Positions 17,147 through 26,025 of a DNA stretch of 56,373 nt are shown here, in pieces. Made by a program: the position numbers and the translations under genes. The notes under the pieces were generated by a model. The model was not told where the DNA came from, did not search any database, and worked only from the letters and a program-made list of their open reading frames with translations. Source of the DNA: Pirellula staleyi DSM 6068 (GTDB lineage Bacteria; Planctomycetota; Planctomycetia; Pirellulales; Pirellulaceae); contig CAMBSL010000004.1 in the NCBI GenBank assembly GCA_945870455.1, positions 1 to 56,373 on the forward strand. Reading direction: 5' to 3'. Within the stretch, counting starts at the first letter, position 1, and the number at the start of each line of letters is the position of its first letter.

Positions 17147-18060
17147 GAGTTCTCATAACGGGAGCTAGGGGCTTTATTGGCCGAGCGATAGCGGACGAAG
17201 CGGTCGCGAGAAATTGGACCGTCATGGGAGTGGGACGATCCTCTCAAGAACCAGACGGATGGCCTGGCAGTTACGCATGGGCTGACATTGCGCAGTCGGA
17301 CCTGCGTCACGTTGTCGATGACTTTAAGCCAGACATCGTCTTTCATGGTGCTGGGGCCGCATCGGTTGGAAACTCTTTTGAGTTTCCAACCGATGACCTC
17401 CGTGCAAGCACCATGACGTTTGCAAGCCTGTTGGATTCGGTACGTCGTTCAAATGTTCGTCCAGTGATCGTTTTTCCATCGAGCGCAGCCGTATACGGCA
17501 ATCCAGAACGTTTGCCCATTTGTGAAACAGATCGCACACGTCCCATTTCGCCCTACGGTTTTCACAAATTACAGTGTGAACTGCTGGCGGATGAGTATAC
17601 AAAATGCTTTGGTTTGCAAGTAATCATCTGTCGCATTTTCTCGGTGTTTGGAGCACGCCAGAAACGCTTGTTGATATGGGACTTATTCCAACAGATGGTC
17701 TCGAACGAAGAACAAATTCATGTACAGGGCACGGGTGAAGAAAGTCGCGACTTTCTTCCCATTGAAGATGCCGCACATTGCATACTTGATTTGGCAACCG
17801 CCAATGACTTGCCCGCGCTGTCGTGCTTCAACATTGCATCTGGCTTCTCATCAAATATAAATCAAATCGTTGACCGCTTGATGGGTATTTTAGATTGCAA
17901 AAAAAGTGTTTTTTGGTCGAGGACAAGCCGACTAGGCGATCCTTTGAGATGGCAAGCGGACGTTCGTAATCTAATGCAATTTACGCAAATTCCATCAAAT
18001 TCCCAGATATACGATCGACTTTTTTTGACCGCCCAGCAATGGCTTGCCGCTTCAAAGTAG
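17143..18060 (+). CDS. NAD(P)-dependent sugar-nucleotide epimerase/dehydratase (extended SDR)
   Basis: A 305-residue extended short-chain dehydrogenase. The nucleotide-binding motif is VLITGARGFIGRAI (3-16), then PSSAAVYG and the catalytic Tyr138/Lys142 in YGFHK. HGAGAASVGNSFEFPTDDL is the usual helix after the second strand. The TTG start overlaps the previous stop by four bases, implying coupling. Enzymes of this type make or epimerise nucleotide sugars (UDP-galactose, GDP-4-keto sugars and similar) in the cytoplasm; the exact product is unclear. A perfect 16-bp inverted repeat lies inside the gene at 17360-17395. Confidence 0.85.
   Translation: MRVLITGARGFIGRAIADEAVARNWTVMGVGRSSQEPDGWPGSYAWADIAQSDLRHVVDDFKPDIVFHGAGAASVGNSFEFPTDDLRASTMTFASLLDSVRRSNVRPVIVFPSSAAVYGNPERLPICETDRTRPISPYGFHKLQCELLADEYTKCFGLQVIICRIFSVFGARQKRLLIWDLFQQMVSNEEQIHVQGTGEESRDFLPIEDAAHCILDLATANDLPALSCFNIASGFSSNINQIVDRLMGILDCKKSVFWSRTSRLGDPLRWQADVRNLMQFTQIPSNSQIYDRLFLTAQQWLAASK
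17360..17395. repeat. Perfect 16-bp inverted repeat inside the epimerase gene
   Basis: CATCGGTTGGAAACTC, loop TTTT, then GAGTTTCCAACCGATG. The structure sits in coding sequence for ASVGNSFEFPTD, a conserved part of the family. Such a long perfect hairpin with a four-base loop is not expected by chance in a gene. Confidence 0.95.
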
Positions 18061-18094
18061 GATCGTCAAAGATATCGATCGAGGTGAAATAATC

Positions 18095-18339
18095 ATGCAG
18101 ATTTCGACATTGAATAGCACAAAACTCGTAAAGAAACCCTTTAACCTGTACCGTCTATTTGTATTGGCAACCGTATGCTCATCAAAAGGGGTGTGGAATT
18201 TAATATTCAAGGTCGGATCGACGTCCACGACGATAGTTTGATCGCGTCTGGATGTGTGTTTGTAGATTATGACCACGGTTCGCTACTAGGTACGAACCGG
18301 GCTGCAGGCAGATTGATTGGCTCAACTCACGCAGATTGA
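18095..18339 (+). pseudogene. Truncated, frameshifted hexapeptide-repeat acyltransferase
   Basis: From 18145 to the TGA at 18337-18339, one frame reads PSICIGNRMLIKRGVEFNIQ ... DDSLIASGCVFVDYDHG. This aligns with PSILIGHRIFIGRGVEFNIR ... DDTMIASGVKIIDHDHG of the intact acyltransferase at 21566-22183. A start with a ribosome site (GAGGTG) at 18095 gives MQISTLNSTKLVKKPFN in another frame, so a frameshift near 18145 is needed to join them. The C-terminal third of the left-handed beta-helix is missing. This is a broken copy of a sugar O-acetyltransferase. Confidence 0.6.
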
Positions 18340-18347
18340 AATCATAA

Positions 18348-19100
18348 ATGCAATTGGTTTTTTCAAAGTATCTACCCACCGATTTCAAACGACGACGAAT
18401 GATCGTAACATCGAAGTCATACAGACGTTACCTTTATAAGTCATTGCAAAGCTTACACGACGATCTCTTTGAAACGATCAAGGATTGGGTTGAGCGGAGT
18501 TCGACCGTTTGGGATGTTGGTGCAAATTGTGGTGTTTTCTCGTTTGCATCCGCAATTTCTACCGGTTTGTCCGGACGCGTTTTTGCCTTCGAAGCCGACG
18601 TCAATTCGATTGCCCTTATGGATCGCTCCAAGAAGTACAGGCTGGCGGATGAAGCGGAAGTTGTTTTGTTTCCAATTGCGATATGTGATAGGGATGGGAC
18701 TGTCAGCTTTGAGGTTTCGAACTATCGAACTGCAGCAAGTAGTATCGGTGGATTTGGTCGTTTTAACGCTGGTGGAAAGACGGTAGAAGTTCCGGCGTTC
18801 AAATTAGATTCACTTCGCCGCAGTCTCCCCGGACCCCAGGTTTTGAAGATCGATGTAGAAGGAGCGGAGCACCTAGTCTTGAGAGGGGCGAGAGGAATTC
18901 TCTCAGAAGATAAACCTGTCGTAATATGCGAATGTACGGGCGGATTAATAGGCGAAGAAATCAACACCATTTTACAGAGTGCCGAATACGCCTGGAGGCC
19001 GATGAACGCCCATAAAAATGTCCCGTTTACGCAATCACAGATCCATTGCTCAGACATCGTAGCGTTACCACTCAGTGATCCGCGTTGCCGACTTGTATGA
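18348..19100 (+). CDS. FkbM family methyltransferase
   Basis: A 250-residue class I methyltransferase. The SAM-binding strand-loop is VWDVGANCGVFSFASA (about 54-69), with FAFEADVNSI after it. The family signature VLKIDVEGAEHLVLRGA begins near residue 165, and VVICECTGG follows. FkbM enzymes methylate sugar hydroxyls in polysaccharides, glycolipids and antibiotics. The reading frame overlaps a possible early start of the next glycosyltransferase gene. Probable role: O-methylation of a residue in the exported glycan. Confidence 0.85.
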   Translation: MQLVFSKYLPTDFKRRRMIVTSKSYRRYLYKSLQSLHDDLFETIKDWVERSSTVWDVGANCGVFSFASAISTGLSGRVFAFEADVNSIALMDRSKKYRLADEAEVVLFPIAICDRDGTVSFEVSNYRTAASSIGGFGRFNAGGKTVEVPAFKLDSLRRSLPGPQVLKIDVEGAEHLVLRGARGILSEDKPVVICECTGGLIGEEINTILQSAEYAWRPMNAHKNVPFTQSQIHCSDIVALPLSDPRCRLV

Positions 19101-19131
19101 ACCGACAATCCGAATAAGTCTGGAATCGGAG

Positions 19132-20373
19132 ATGTTTCTCGCTGCAACGGGATTTGTATGTGAAGACGGTGGTAGCGTTGCTTCTGCTAATGCGTTGATG
19201 CTAACGTCTCTTCTGAGCTTGGGTCACAAAGTGGACTTTTTCTCAAAACCTTCGTTCGTCGACCCAGGTCCAGTCGTGGGGGAACATTCTCTATTTCATC
19301 ACGTTCCGGTAATCAATTATGTATCCGACGGTGTTCGACGTTGTTGCAGTAAAGTGCCCCTGGTCGGGAAATTAGCTTCCTTCAATGACGCAAGGCGTTA
19401 CAACATTTTGATTGTTGACGCAATAAATAAGGAACAAAAAAGGAAAGGCTATGATGCAGTCCTTTGGATGGGCGACTATGCAAGAGGCAATGTGCGGGGT
19501 GTCCCATCGATCAGTTTTGCGCAAGGCCCTCCGGGTACCGACGCGCGTTCCGTCTTGTCACGATTCCATGAGATTAGAAAACTATCAGGTGCCATGGTAG
19601 CCCTTAAATGGCATCTTCTTGCGAAGATGAGGCTTTCTCGAATGGGGCTCCCGAATTTTACCTTTTCGGATCACATCATCGTCGGAAGCGGACAAGCCAA
19701 GTCGACATTACAAGAGGTTTATGGGGTGGAGTCAAAACGAATTTCAATTATTCCATATCCAATTGACCTCGCCAACTTCAATGTTATCGATCCCGACGAA
19801 TGCACAGCGGAATCGCAACTACGCATCATTTGGCTCGGCAGAGTCGTGCCTCGGAAAAGACTAGATCTCTTTTTGGAAGCGACGGCTTTATTGATTCGGG
19901 AGGGTTTGAACCTTCAGTTGACGATAGTCGGGGGGATAGGAATGGTCCCTCAATACAAAAAAATGATCGAGGCATTTGAGTTCCAGGAGCAACTCAATTG
20001 GGTCCCGTCTTTGCCACACGAGAAAATACCTCAACTGCTTCGAGACCATCACATATTGGTGCAGCCGAGTGATGAAGAGAACTTTGGGTCGTCGGTTGCT
20101 GAAGCCCAGGCCTGCGGTTTGCCCGTTGTGGTCGGCAAAACAAACGGCAATGCCGATTACTTGTGCTCGCAAGACATTCATTTAAGCGACGACAAAGTAG
20201 ACACATTAGCGAAGGCACTTAGGACTGCCTACACCCGAAAGCAAAATGGAAAATTGGGAAACAAGGGCGAATCGAGGGCGAATGCGGAACGATACTTTGA
20301 TATTCGAGTCGTTGAAAAGCAACTTGATCAGACATTAGACGAAACGACCGTTAAGTATCGTTTGACCCATTGA
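19132..20373 (+). CDS. GT4 family glycosyltransferase
   Basis: The frame is open from a GTG at 19075, but similarity to glycosyltransferases starts at Met20 (MFLAATGFVCEDGGSVASAN, ATG at 19132), chosen here. The C-terminal domain begins LRIIWLGRVVPRKRLDLFLEA. The EX7E motif is in ENFGSSVAEAQACGLPVVVG, with PSDEE before it. The N-terminal half has the SFAQGPPGTDARS stretch seen in some GT4 enzymes. It is a cytoplasmic membrane-associated transferase using an unknown nucleotide sugar, placed after the FkbM gene on the same strand. Confidence 0.82.
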   Translation: MFLAATGFVCEDGGSVASANALMLTSLLSLGHKVDFFSKPSFVDPGPVVGEHSLFHHVPVINYVSDGVRRCCSKVPLVGKLASFNDARRYNILIVDAINKEQKRKGYDAVLWMGDYARGNVRGVPSISFAQGPPGTDARSVLSRFHEIRKLSGAMVALKWHLLAKMRLSRMGLPNFTFSDHIIVGSGQAKSTLQEVYGVESKRISIIPYPIDLANFNVIDPDECTAESQLRIIWLGRVVPRKRLDLFLEATALLIREGLNLQLTIVGGIGMVPQYKKMIEAFEFQEQLNWVPSLPHEKIPQLLRDHHILVQPSDEENFGSSVAEAQACGLPVVVGKTNGNADYLCSQDIHLSDDKVDTLAKALRTAYTRKQNGKLGNKGESRANAERYFDIRVVEKQLDQTLDETTVKYRLTH

Positions 20374-20410
20374 ATGCGCGGGTTATAAATACTGTTCTTC
20401 TCCAATTTTA

Positions 20411-21337
20411 GTGGGTGGGTGTAAAATCCAGTCTGCACATATTTCAATCATTATTCCAACCTACAAACGTGCGCAGCTATTAAGGAACTGTCTCGAATTG
20501 CTGGTTCCTCAGCTTAGTCGCGTATTTCCGATAGAAGTACTCGTGTGTGACGATGATTCAGGTGTTGAAACGCGTCAAATGCTGGAATCAGAATTTCCGA
20601 TGATACGTTGGTTGCGTGGACCGTCACGGGGACCGGCGGCGAATCGAAATATGGGTGCGGAGCAAGCCGACGGCAATTGGTTAATCTTTCTTGATGATGA
20701 TTGCCTGCCAGGAGTTTCGCTTGTGACGTCCTATCGTGAAGCAATTGATAACCTTGACGAAGAGTGCATTGTTGCTTTGGAAGGACCAACTTTTCAAACA
20801 GAAGTTCCTCCTTCATTGATGTGGATCGCACCAAGCAACCCACTCGGTGGTAACAGTATTAGTTGCAATTTTGCCATAAGTAGGTGGGCCTTCGAGAAAG
20901 TGGGGCGGTTCGATGAACGCTATCCCACCGCTGCCTTCGAGGATACAGAATTCTTCGCTAGGTTGCTTGCCATGAATGGCAAAATCAATTTCGTGGCAAA
21001 TGCATGTGTGCGGCATCCATTGAGGCGAATCAAGAATCCGCTTGTCTTGGCGAAGAATTGGGAAGGAAAGGTGATCTACAGCCTAGATCAAGGTGTCTCG
21101 CCAACGACGATCTACTGGCGACTACCTTGGCACGTTTTGCGAGTGATTCAGTCAAGATTTCGCACGCAGAAAATGAATATGGAAAACGCCCATGCTGCTT
21201 GCATATTTTTTGCCGAATGGCTACACGTCCTATGTTTAACACCGAGTTGGGTGGGTAAGTGGTCCAAAAGGCCACGTAGTGCGTTTTGGAAAAAACATGT
21301 TTCTGACCATGGAAGTGTTCCCAAATATAGTTTTTAA
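20411..21337 (+). CDS. GT2 family glycosyltransferase
   Basis: A 308-residue inverting GT-A fold enzyme, the only GT2 in the locus. It begins HISIIIPTYKRAQLLRNCLE, with VEVLVCDDDSG-like UDP-binding residues (EVLVCDDDSG) and the metal-binding DXD in LIFLDDDCLPG. The catalytic-base region is FEDTEFFARL. The start used is GTG at 20411. It probably adds one sugar to the lipid-linked unit on the cytoplasmic side. An FkbM fragment begins only eight bases after its stop. Confidence 0.85.
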   Translation: MGGCKIQSAHISIIIPTYKRAQLLRNCLELLVPQLSRVFPIEVLVCDDDSGVETRQMLESEFPMIRWLRGPSRGPAANRNMGAEQADGNWLIFLDDDCLPGVSLVTSYREAIDNLDEECIVALEGPTFQTEVPPSLMWIAPSNPLGGNSISCNFAISRWAFEKVGRFDERYPTAAFEDTEFFARLLAMNGKINFVANACVRHPLRRIKNPLVLAKNWEGKVIYSLDQGVSPTTIYWRLPWHVLRVIQSRFRTQKMNMENAHAACIFFAEWLHVLCLTPSWVGKWSKRPRSAFWKKHVSDHGSVPKYSF

Positions 21338-21344
21338 TTTCGAA

Positions 21345-21569
21345 ATGAAGTTTTTTTTCATTAAGTTTGATGTTGAAGGGCATGAGATTGAAGTAATTAA
21401 GGGAGGGGTGAAACTGTTGAGTCGAGATCGCTCCATCGTCCTTGCGGAAATTCGACCTGAAAATTTTGCGGACTTTTCATCACTGATGAATGAAGTTGGA
21501 CTCTATTTATTGCCTTGTAAAGAAAACAGAAGCGAAGATATGTTTTTGTTCGGACCACACGAGCGATGA
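21345..21569 (+). pseudogene. C-terminal fragment of an FkbM methyltransferase
   Basis: About 75 residues, FFIKFDVEGHEIEVIKGG then LLSRDRSIVLAEIRPENF, correspond to the last third of FkbM methyltransferases (the IKIDVEGHE strand to the end). The SAM-binding half is missing. The fragment starts directly after the GT2 gene and its stop overlaps the ATG of the following acyltransferase by four bases. That suggests the original coupling to the acyltransferase was kept when the 5' part was lost. Confidence 0.65.
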
Positions 21570-22183
21570 AAGAAAGCGAATGGCTCGTGACAACGAAATC
21601 GAGCATTGTTGCGCAATTCAAGCAACGGATTGTCAGGAGATTTCAGCTTACAGTCACACCTATTTGTTTTTTTCGGCGCGCTCTATTGCGAGTCATGGGT
21701 GCTAAAATTGGTCGACGAACCAACGTTCCTCGAATGAAGGTGACTTGGCCACATCAAATAAGCATTGGCGATGCTTGTGTATTGCAGCAGGACATCTTTT
21801 TCAACTTTGATCACTATTGGGTGCCCGGACCTTCGATCCTAATCGGTCATCGCATTTTTATTGGACGTGGCGTCGAATTCAACATTCGCGAACGAGTTGA
21901 AGTCGGAGACGATACCATGATAGCCTCGGGGGTTAAGATCATCGACCACGATCATGGTATAGGAATTGAAAAACCGATGCGAATGCAAGGAATGACTTCT
22001 GCACCGATAGTAATTGGTCAAGACGTGTGGGTAGGGGCAAATGCGATCATTCTCAAAGGAGTTCATTTAGGCCGTGGATCCATTGTAGCCGCTGGTGCGG
22101 TAGTTACTAAATCCGTACCAGAAATGGAAATCTGGGGCGGTGTACCCTCTAAGAAAATTGGCGAACGTGGGAGTGCCGGTTGA
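21566..22183 (+). CDS. Hexapeptide-repeat O-acetyltransferase (maltose/colanic-acid acetyltransferase type)
   Basis: A 205-residue left-handed beta-helix enzyme. Its hexapeptide coils run from about residue 70 (QISIGDACVLQQDIFFNF) through VEVGDDTMIASGVKIIDHDHG, where the conserved His pair of the family is, to IVIGQDVWVGANAIILKGVHLGRGSIVAAGAVVTKSVP. It should transfer an acetyl group from acetyl-CoA to a sugar in the cytoplasm. Its ATG overlaps the stop of the FkbM fragment, and the next gene starts on the base after its stop. A truncated relative lies at 18095-18339. Confidence 0.88.
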   Translation: MKESEWLVTTKSSIVAQFKQRIVRRFQLTVTPICFFRRALLRVMGAKIGRRTNVPRMKVTWPHQISIGDACVLQQDIFFNFDHYWVPGPSILIGHRIFIGRGVEFNIRERVEVGDDTMIASGVKIIDHDHGIGIEKPMRMQGMTSAPIVIGQDVWVGANAIILKGVHLGRGSIVAAGAVVTKSVPEMEIWGGVPSKKIGERGSAG

Positions 22184-23380
22184 ATGTTTTATGGACAGGC
22201 CGATTCCATCCTTGCCTCGAATGTGAATAATTCCTCTCGGACTAAAAAACTATCGGTGGATTTGATCGTGCAGTCGCTTCCGCCGGTCCATGATGCGATA
22301 GGAGAGTATACCAGTTATTTGGCGGCAGAACTTGCGCGCACTGTAAACGTGCGCGTGTTAAGCAGTGTAGATACAGAACTTTCTCCAGTCGTTAGGGCAA
22401 GCGTCGTGCCTTGCTTTTCAATGAATGGAAACAACAGATTTGCTGGTCTGACGAAGCAGTTGCTCGAGACACACGCAGATGCAGTTGTCCTGCAATACAA
22501 CCCCTTTGCTTGGGGCCGACGAGGTTGGGCGCCCGATCTGATTAGAGCCATCCGACGCTTCAAAACCGTTCGACCGGACGTGCATCTTGGTGTCATGTTC
22601 CACGAGGTTTACGCGCCCAATACCGGGATTCGACCTAGACTGATGCGACTTTGGCAGATCAGGCAATTTCGCTCCTTGGCGACTTTGGCCGACACGTGTT
22701 TCTTTTCGACTGGGATATGGGCGGAGAACGAAAAATCCCGTCGTCCGCAGGCTATATCTGTTCATTTGCCGGTTGGCGCGAACCTGCCCACTCCAACCGT
22801 CGACCGTCAGACAGCACGATCAATTCTTGGAATAGGAACGGACGCACTTGTTTTTGGTTTATTTGGAGGGGGGCACGTTTCGAAGCAACTGAGTTGGATC
22901 GGAAATGCGGTCCGAAATGTGATCGATAAGAATACTAATCAAGAAACAATTATGTTACTTCACGTCGGTGGAGAAGTTATACATGTACGAAAAAAGCTTG
23001 GCAACGTTCCTCTCACTCAAACTGGACGCTTAGACGCTCACAATGCAACGAATGCGATCGCAGCGATGGATATCTTGCTCGGACCGTTGACAGATGGAAT
23101 CAGCACGCGTCGCGGATCAATCATTGCAGCTCTGCAGGCTGGAATCGCGGTGGTATCTACAGCAGGCCACCATACGGAATCGATTTGGACGACGCCGGAT
23201 GCCAAAGGGGTGCTCTTGTCGCCTGCAAGCGACTTATCGGCATGGATCAAAAATGTTCACATTCTGGCTGGCGACAGATCACATCAGAAAAGATGTGGAA
23301 TCATGAATCGAAAGCTCTTCGAGCAAAAATTTACGTGGTCCGAAATTGCGTTGAGAATGATTCATCAATTATCCAAGTAG
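22184..23380 (+). CDS. GT4-like glycosyltransferase without a clear EX7E motif
   Basis: A 398-residue protein of GT-B type. The N-terminal part SVDLIVQSLPPVHDAIGEYTSYLAAELART is the acceptor-side loop. The donor domain starts ALVFGLFGGGHVSKQLSWI, and DILLGPLTDGISTRRGSIIAALQAGIAVVST sits where EX7E should be. The acidic pair is not evident there, so the enzyme may use other residues or be inactive. The ATG follows the previous stop with no gap, but a start at about residue 23 (KLSVDLIV region) is also conceivable. Confidence 0.7.
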   Translation: MFYGQADSILASNVNNSSRTKKLSVDLIVQSLPPVHDAIGEYTSYLAAELARTVNVRVLSSVDTELSPVVRASVVPCFSMNGNNRFAGLTKQLLETHADAVVLQYNPFAWGRRGWAPDLIRAIRRFKTVRPDVHLGVMFHEVYAPNTGIRPRLMRLWQIRQFRSLATLADTCFFSTGIWAENEKSRRPQAISVHLPVGANLPTPTVDRQTARSILGIGTDALVFGLFGGGHVSKQLSWIGNAVRNVIDKNTNQETIMLLHVGGEVIHVRKKLGNVPLTQTGRLDAHNATNAIAAMDILLGPLTDGISTRRGSIIAALQAGIAVVSTAGHHTESIWTTPDAKGVLLSPASDLSAWIKNVHILAGDRSHQKRCGIMNRKLFEQKFTWSEIALRMIHQLSK

Positions 23381-23600
23381 CTGAATCGAGTGCGGACAAA
23401 ATGCGTTTAGATTGCTCAGCTGCCAAACTAACACGCATTCCCAGTGTTACAAAGCACTGAGCTTATGATGATCAAAGTCAGTCGTACCCAACCTATTAAA
23501 AGCGCAGTCTGTAGCTTCAAAAACTTTAAAAACCATTGAACAAGAATCCTGTTCTTCGGCGGAATACTCGAATTGATTCCCAACGTTTCTACCCATCAAT

Positions 23601-24761
23601 ATGGGAGAAGAACCAATTGTTTCCAGGAAAAAAGGAAACTGTGCAAGCTGTATGAGTTTTGAAAAAGATAAACGCAAGTTTGTTTTCTTTACAAGCCTAC
23701 CAACCGTCGGTGGGCATACAACGATTTCTATTTCTCTTACCAAGCTTCTTTATGATTACTTCGATCAAGTTCTAGTGGTTTCCCGAGAAATGCCTGGGCA
23801 TGGTACATCCCTCGAGGCAATTACTGAATTGAACGAACTAGGAGCGAAGACATTGATTTTGGGTAGAAACGGTATCCGCCAAGATATACTTCAAATTGCC
23901 GCCTACACCAAACGTGAATGGCGAAAGCCAGATGTTTTTCTTGCTATGGGAATGCGGCATTTATCGCCGGTTTTCTCGTTAATTCTTCGACCCAAAAAAT
24001 CGATCTACTATCATATTACCCACGAGTTAACGCCAAAAATTAGGCGCATGCTGAGACTCTACTCGTTCTTCTTCTCCGAGTTAGCATTCATTTCACCTGC
24101 AACCGAAGTAATTTGGTCCACACATATTAACTCAATCCCGACCCGGTGCATAACACAACCCATAGGAATAATTGAGTCAAATCCAGCTACACGATCGACT
24201 ATCGGTCCAATCCGATTCGGATTTCTGGGGAGGCTCAATCAAGCAAAGGGATGTGATTTGGTTGCTGACTTCGCGAAGTTCAGCAATTCCGCTTGCGAAT
24301 TGAGGATTGCGGGTTCTGGTGATTTTGCAGCCAAATTCCTTGAACTTTCAAAAAATCAAGATCAAGCCGTTAAAGTTCGATTTGATGGCGAATTTACTTC
24401 TGGCCAACGCGTGGAGTATCTCAAGGATTTTTTTAATGAAATTGATTTCTTGATTGTACCAAGTCAAGACGATCGCGAGGGGATCCCAACCGTTATTTTG
24501 GAAGCGCTAAGTGCAGGGGTGCCTGTGATCGCAACACGGACGGGAGGAATTGTCGCGTTTGAAAAATCGACGTTTGGTTTTGTACCTGATGGCCCCGTTC
24601 AACTGGTCGACAAGACCGAATTTCGCAGTGCGCTAGAGTTGTTCGCCCAGAAGTCTAAACCCAGTCCGATGACTCGCGAGGCATGCAAAGAGTATTTCGC
24701 AAAGTATTTCTCAAACCATGCGATACGATTGCAATGGAAGAAAGCCCTTGAAATCCACTGA
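23601..24761 (+). CDS. GT4 family glycosyltransferase
   Basis: A 386-residue enzyme; Met18 (MSFEKDKRKFVFFTS, at 23652) may be the true start. The N-terminal domain has FVFFTSLPTVGGHTTISISL. The donor domain begins IRFGFLGRLNQAKGCDLVADF, and the EX7E motif is in EGIPTVILEALSAGVPVIAT. The gap of 220 bases before it holds nothing recognisable. Role: one transfer step in repeat-unit assembly, donor unknown. Its stop is followed by about 190 bases with an imperfect 18-bp tandem repeat before the next gene. Confidence 0.83.
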   Translation: MGEEPIVSRKKGNCASCMSFEKDKRKFVFFTSLPTVGGHTTISISLTKLLYDYFDQVLVVSREMPGHGTSLEAITELNELGAKTLILGRNGIRQDILQIAAYTKREWRKPDVFLAMGMRHLSPVFSLILRPKKSIYYHITHELTPKIRRMLRLYSFFFSELAFISPATEVIWSTHINSIPTRCITQPIGIIESNPATRSTIGPIRFGFLGRLNQAKGCDLVADFAKFSNSACELRIAGSGDFAAKFLELSKNQDQAVKVRFDGEFTSGQRVEYLKDFFNEIDFLIVPSQDDREGIPTVILEALSAGVPVIATRTGGIVAFEKSTFGFVPDGPVQLVDKTEFRSALELFAQKSKPSPMTREACKEYFAKYFSNHAIRLQWKKALEIH

Positions 24762-24904
24762 TGACAGTTATGGCGTATGCTGGATACAAGCCTTGACGAT
24801 TCAAATTTAAGGAATGAGATGGTACGCACAGCTATTCATGACGCAACACACTATTTTTCATTCAACGCGTTGCTCAACGATTGACTTTTGCAATTAGAAC
24901 TTTG

Positions 24905-24940
24905 GGTCATTTAGGAATTTTAGGTCACTGAGGAATATTC
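24905..24940. repeat. Imperfect tandem duplication of an 18-bp unit
   Basis: GGTCATTTAGGAATTTTA is followed directly by GGTCACTGAGGAATATTC, 13 of 18 positions identical. It lies immediately upstream of the acyltransferase start. Confidence 0.6.
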
Positions 24941-24954
24941 GTGGAAAGGTTAGT

Positions 24955-26025
24955 TTGATTTTAGCGATGATGACTCCCGGCATATTCCGCTTCTTGCTTG
25001 CGATGCTTGTCGTCGTTCATCACAGCTTTCCGCTGCGCTTAGGCTGCATCTCTGTTGGAATGTTTTTTGTGCTAAGTGGATACTGGATTGCTCGAATGTG
25101 GCAACAGAAATACTCAAAGCATAAATATTCCTATATTTCTTTTTTGCTGGGGCGATGGTGGAGGTTGGCACCCCTATTTATTGTAGTGCAATTACTAGCA
25201 GTTGCTTACGTTGGCTTGGGAGGCGCAGGAAACCGAGCTGCGGTTTCGAATTGGAAATGGTGGGCGACACAACCGCTTGTTGCCGGGTCATCACAATTTG
25301 ATCGGTTGCTCCCTCCCTCCTGGTCACTCGATTTAGAGATGCAATTCTATGTGGTATCGGTGTTTCTGATTACCGGAGTCATGCAGTTTGCATTTCGCGA
25401 GTGTGCTTGCTTATTGGCCGCCTTGTTCGCCTGGGGCTGCCTAATGCTTGTTTCCGGCTCAACAACCGAGACAGCTCGATTAGACGTTTTTATGTGGCTA
25501 TTCCTCGCCGGCGTGATGGCGCATCGCTTTCATTGGAAGCCATCATGGGTTGCGCAATGGACAAGCGTAGTTGCGGTCGTTGCGTTGATTGCCGCAATCA
25601 TTGCATTTCCACAAACTCGGGAATTGGTGTGGCGAAGCGGTGTATCGTCCAGTAGGTCCTCGCATTCAAATAACATGATATTCTTTGCAGTGATGTGCCT
25701 GGTTAGCATTCCACTGACGTTAGGAACCGTTTACCGAACTTCGGGATTATGGGATCGTTGGTTGGGAGACCTGTCCTATCCCTTGTATCTGTTTCACTGG
25801 ATTCCGAGAGAATGGTATTACTCAAATTTGGATTGGAGTTTGCCAGCCTGGCAAAATGGAGTTTTACTCCTCGTGAATTTTGGAATGGCACTTTCGGGAG
25901 CAGTCACATTACTCCATTTGGTTGATAGGCCAGTCCAGTTGTGGCACAATCAATGTCTCTCCCGCAAAACATATTGTTCGATGCGAAATATAGAAATCGT
26001 GCAGTCAAACGCAGGTAGTCCATGA
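24955..26025 (+). CDS. Acyltransferase 3 family membrane protein (OafA/YrhL-like)
   Basis: A 356-residue protein with about ten hydrophobic helices. The first helix carries FRFLLAMLVVVHHSFPLRLG (the conserved His of the family), then CISVGMFFVLSGYWIARMW, the classic FFVLSGF-type motif, and FLLGRWWRLAPLF. SLDLEMQFYVVSV matches the later SLxxExxFY motif and LGDLSYPLYLFHWI the final one. These enzymes O-acylate sugars using a cytoplasmic acyl donor and a periplasmic acceptor. TTG at 24955 has AAAGG about six bases upstream; ATG at 24967 or 24970 is an alternative. The stop overlaps the next gene by four bases. Confidence 0.87.
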   Translation: MILAMMTPGIFRFLLAMLVVVHHSFPLRLGCISVGMFFVLSGYWIARMWQQKYSKHKYSYISFLLGRWWRLAPLFIVVQLLAVAYVGLGGAGNRAAVSNWKWWATQPLVAGSSQFDRLLPPSWSLDLEMQFYVVSVFLITGVMQFAFRECACLLAALFAWGCLMLVSGSTTETARLDVFMWLFLAGVMAHRFHWKPSWVAQWTSVVAVVALIAAIIAFPQTRELVWRSGVSSSRSSHSNNMIFFAVMCLVSIPLTLGTVYRTSGLWDRWLGDLSYPLYLFHWIPREWYYSNLDWSLPAWQNGVLLLVNFGMALSGAVTLLHLVDRPVQLWHNQCLSRKTYCSMRNIEIVQSNAGSP

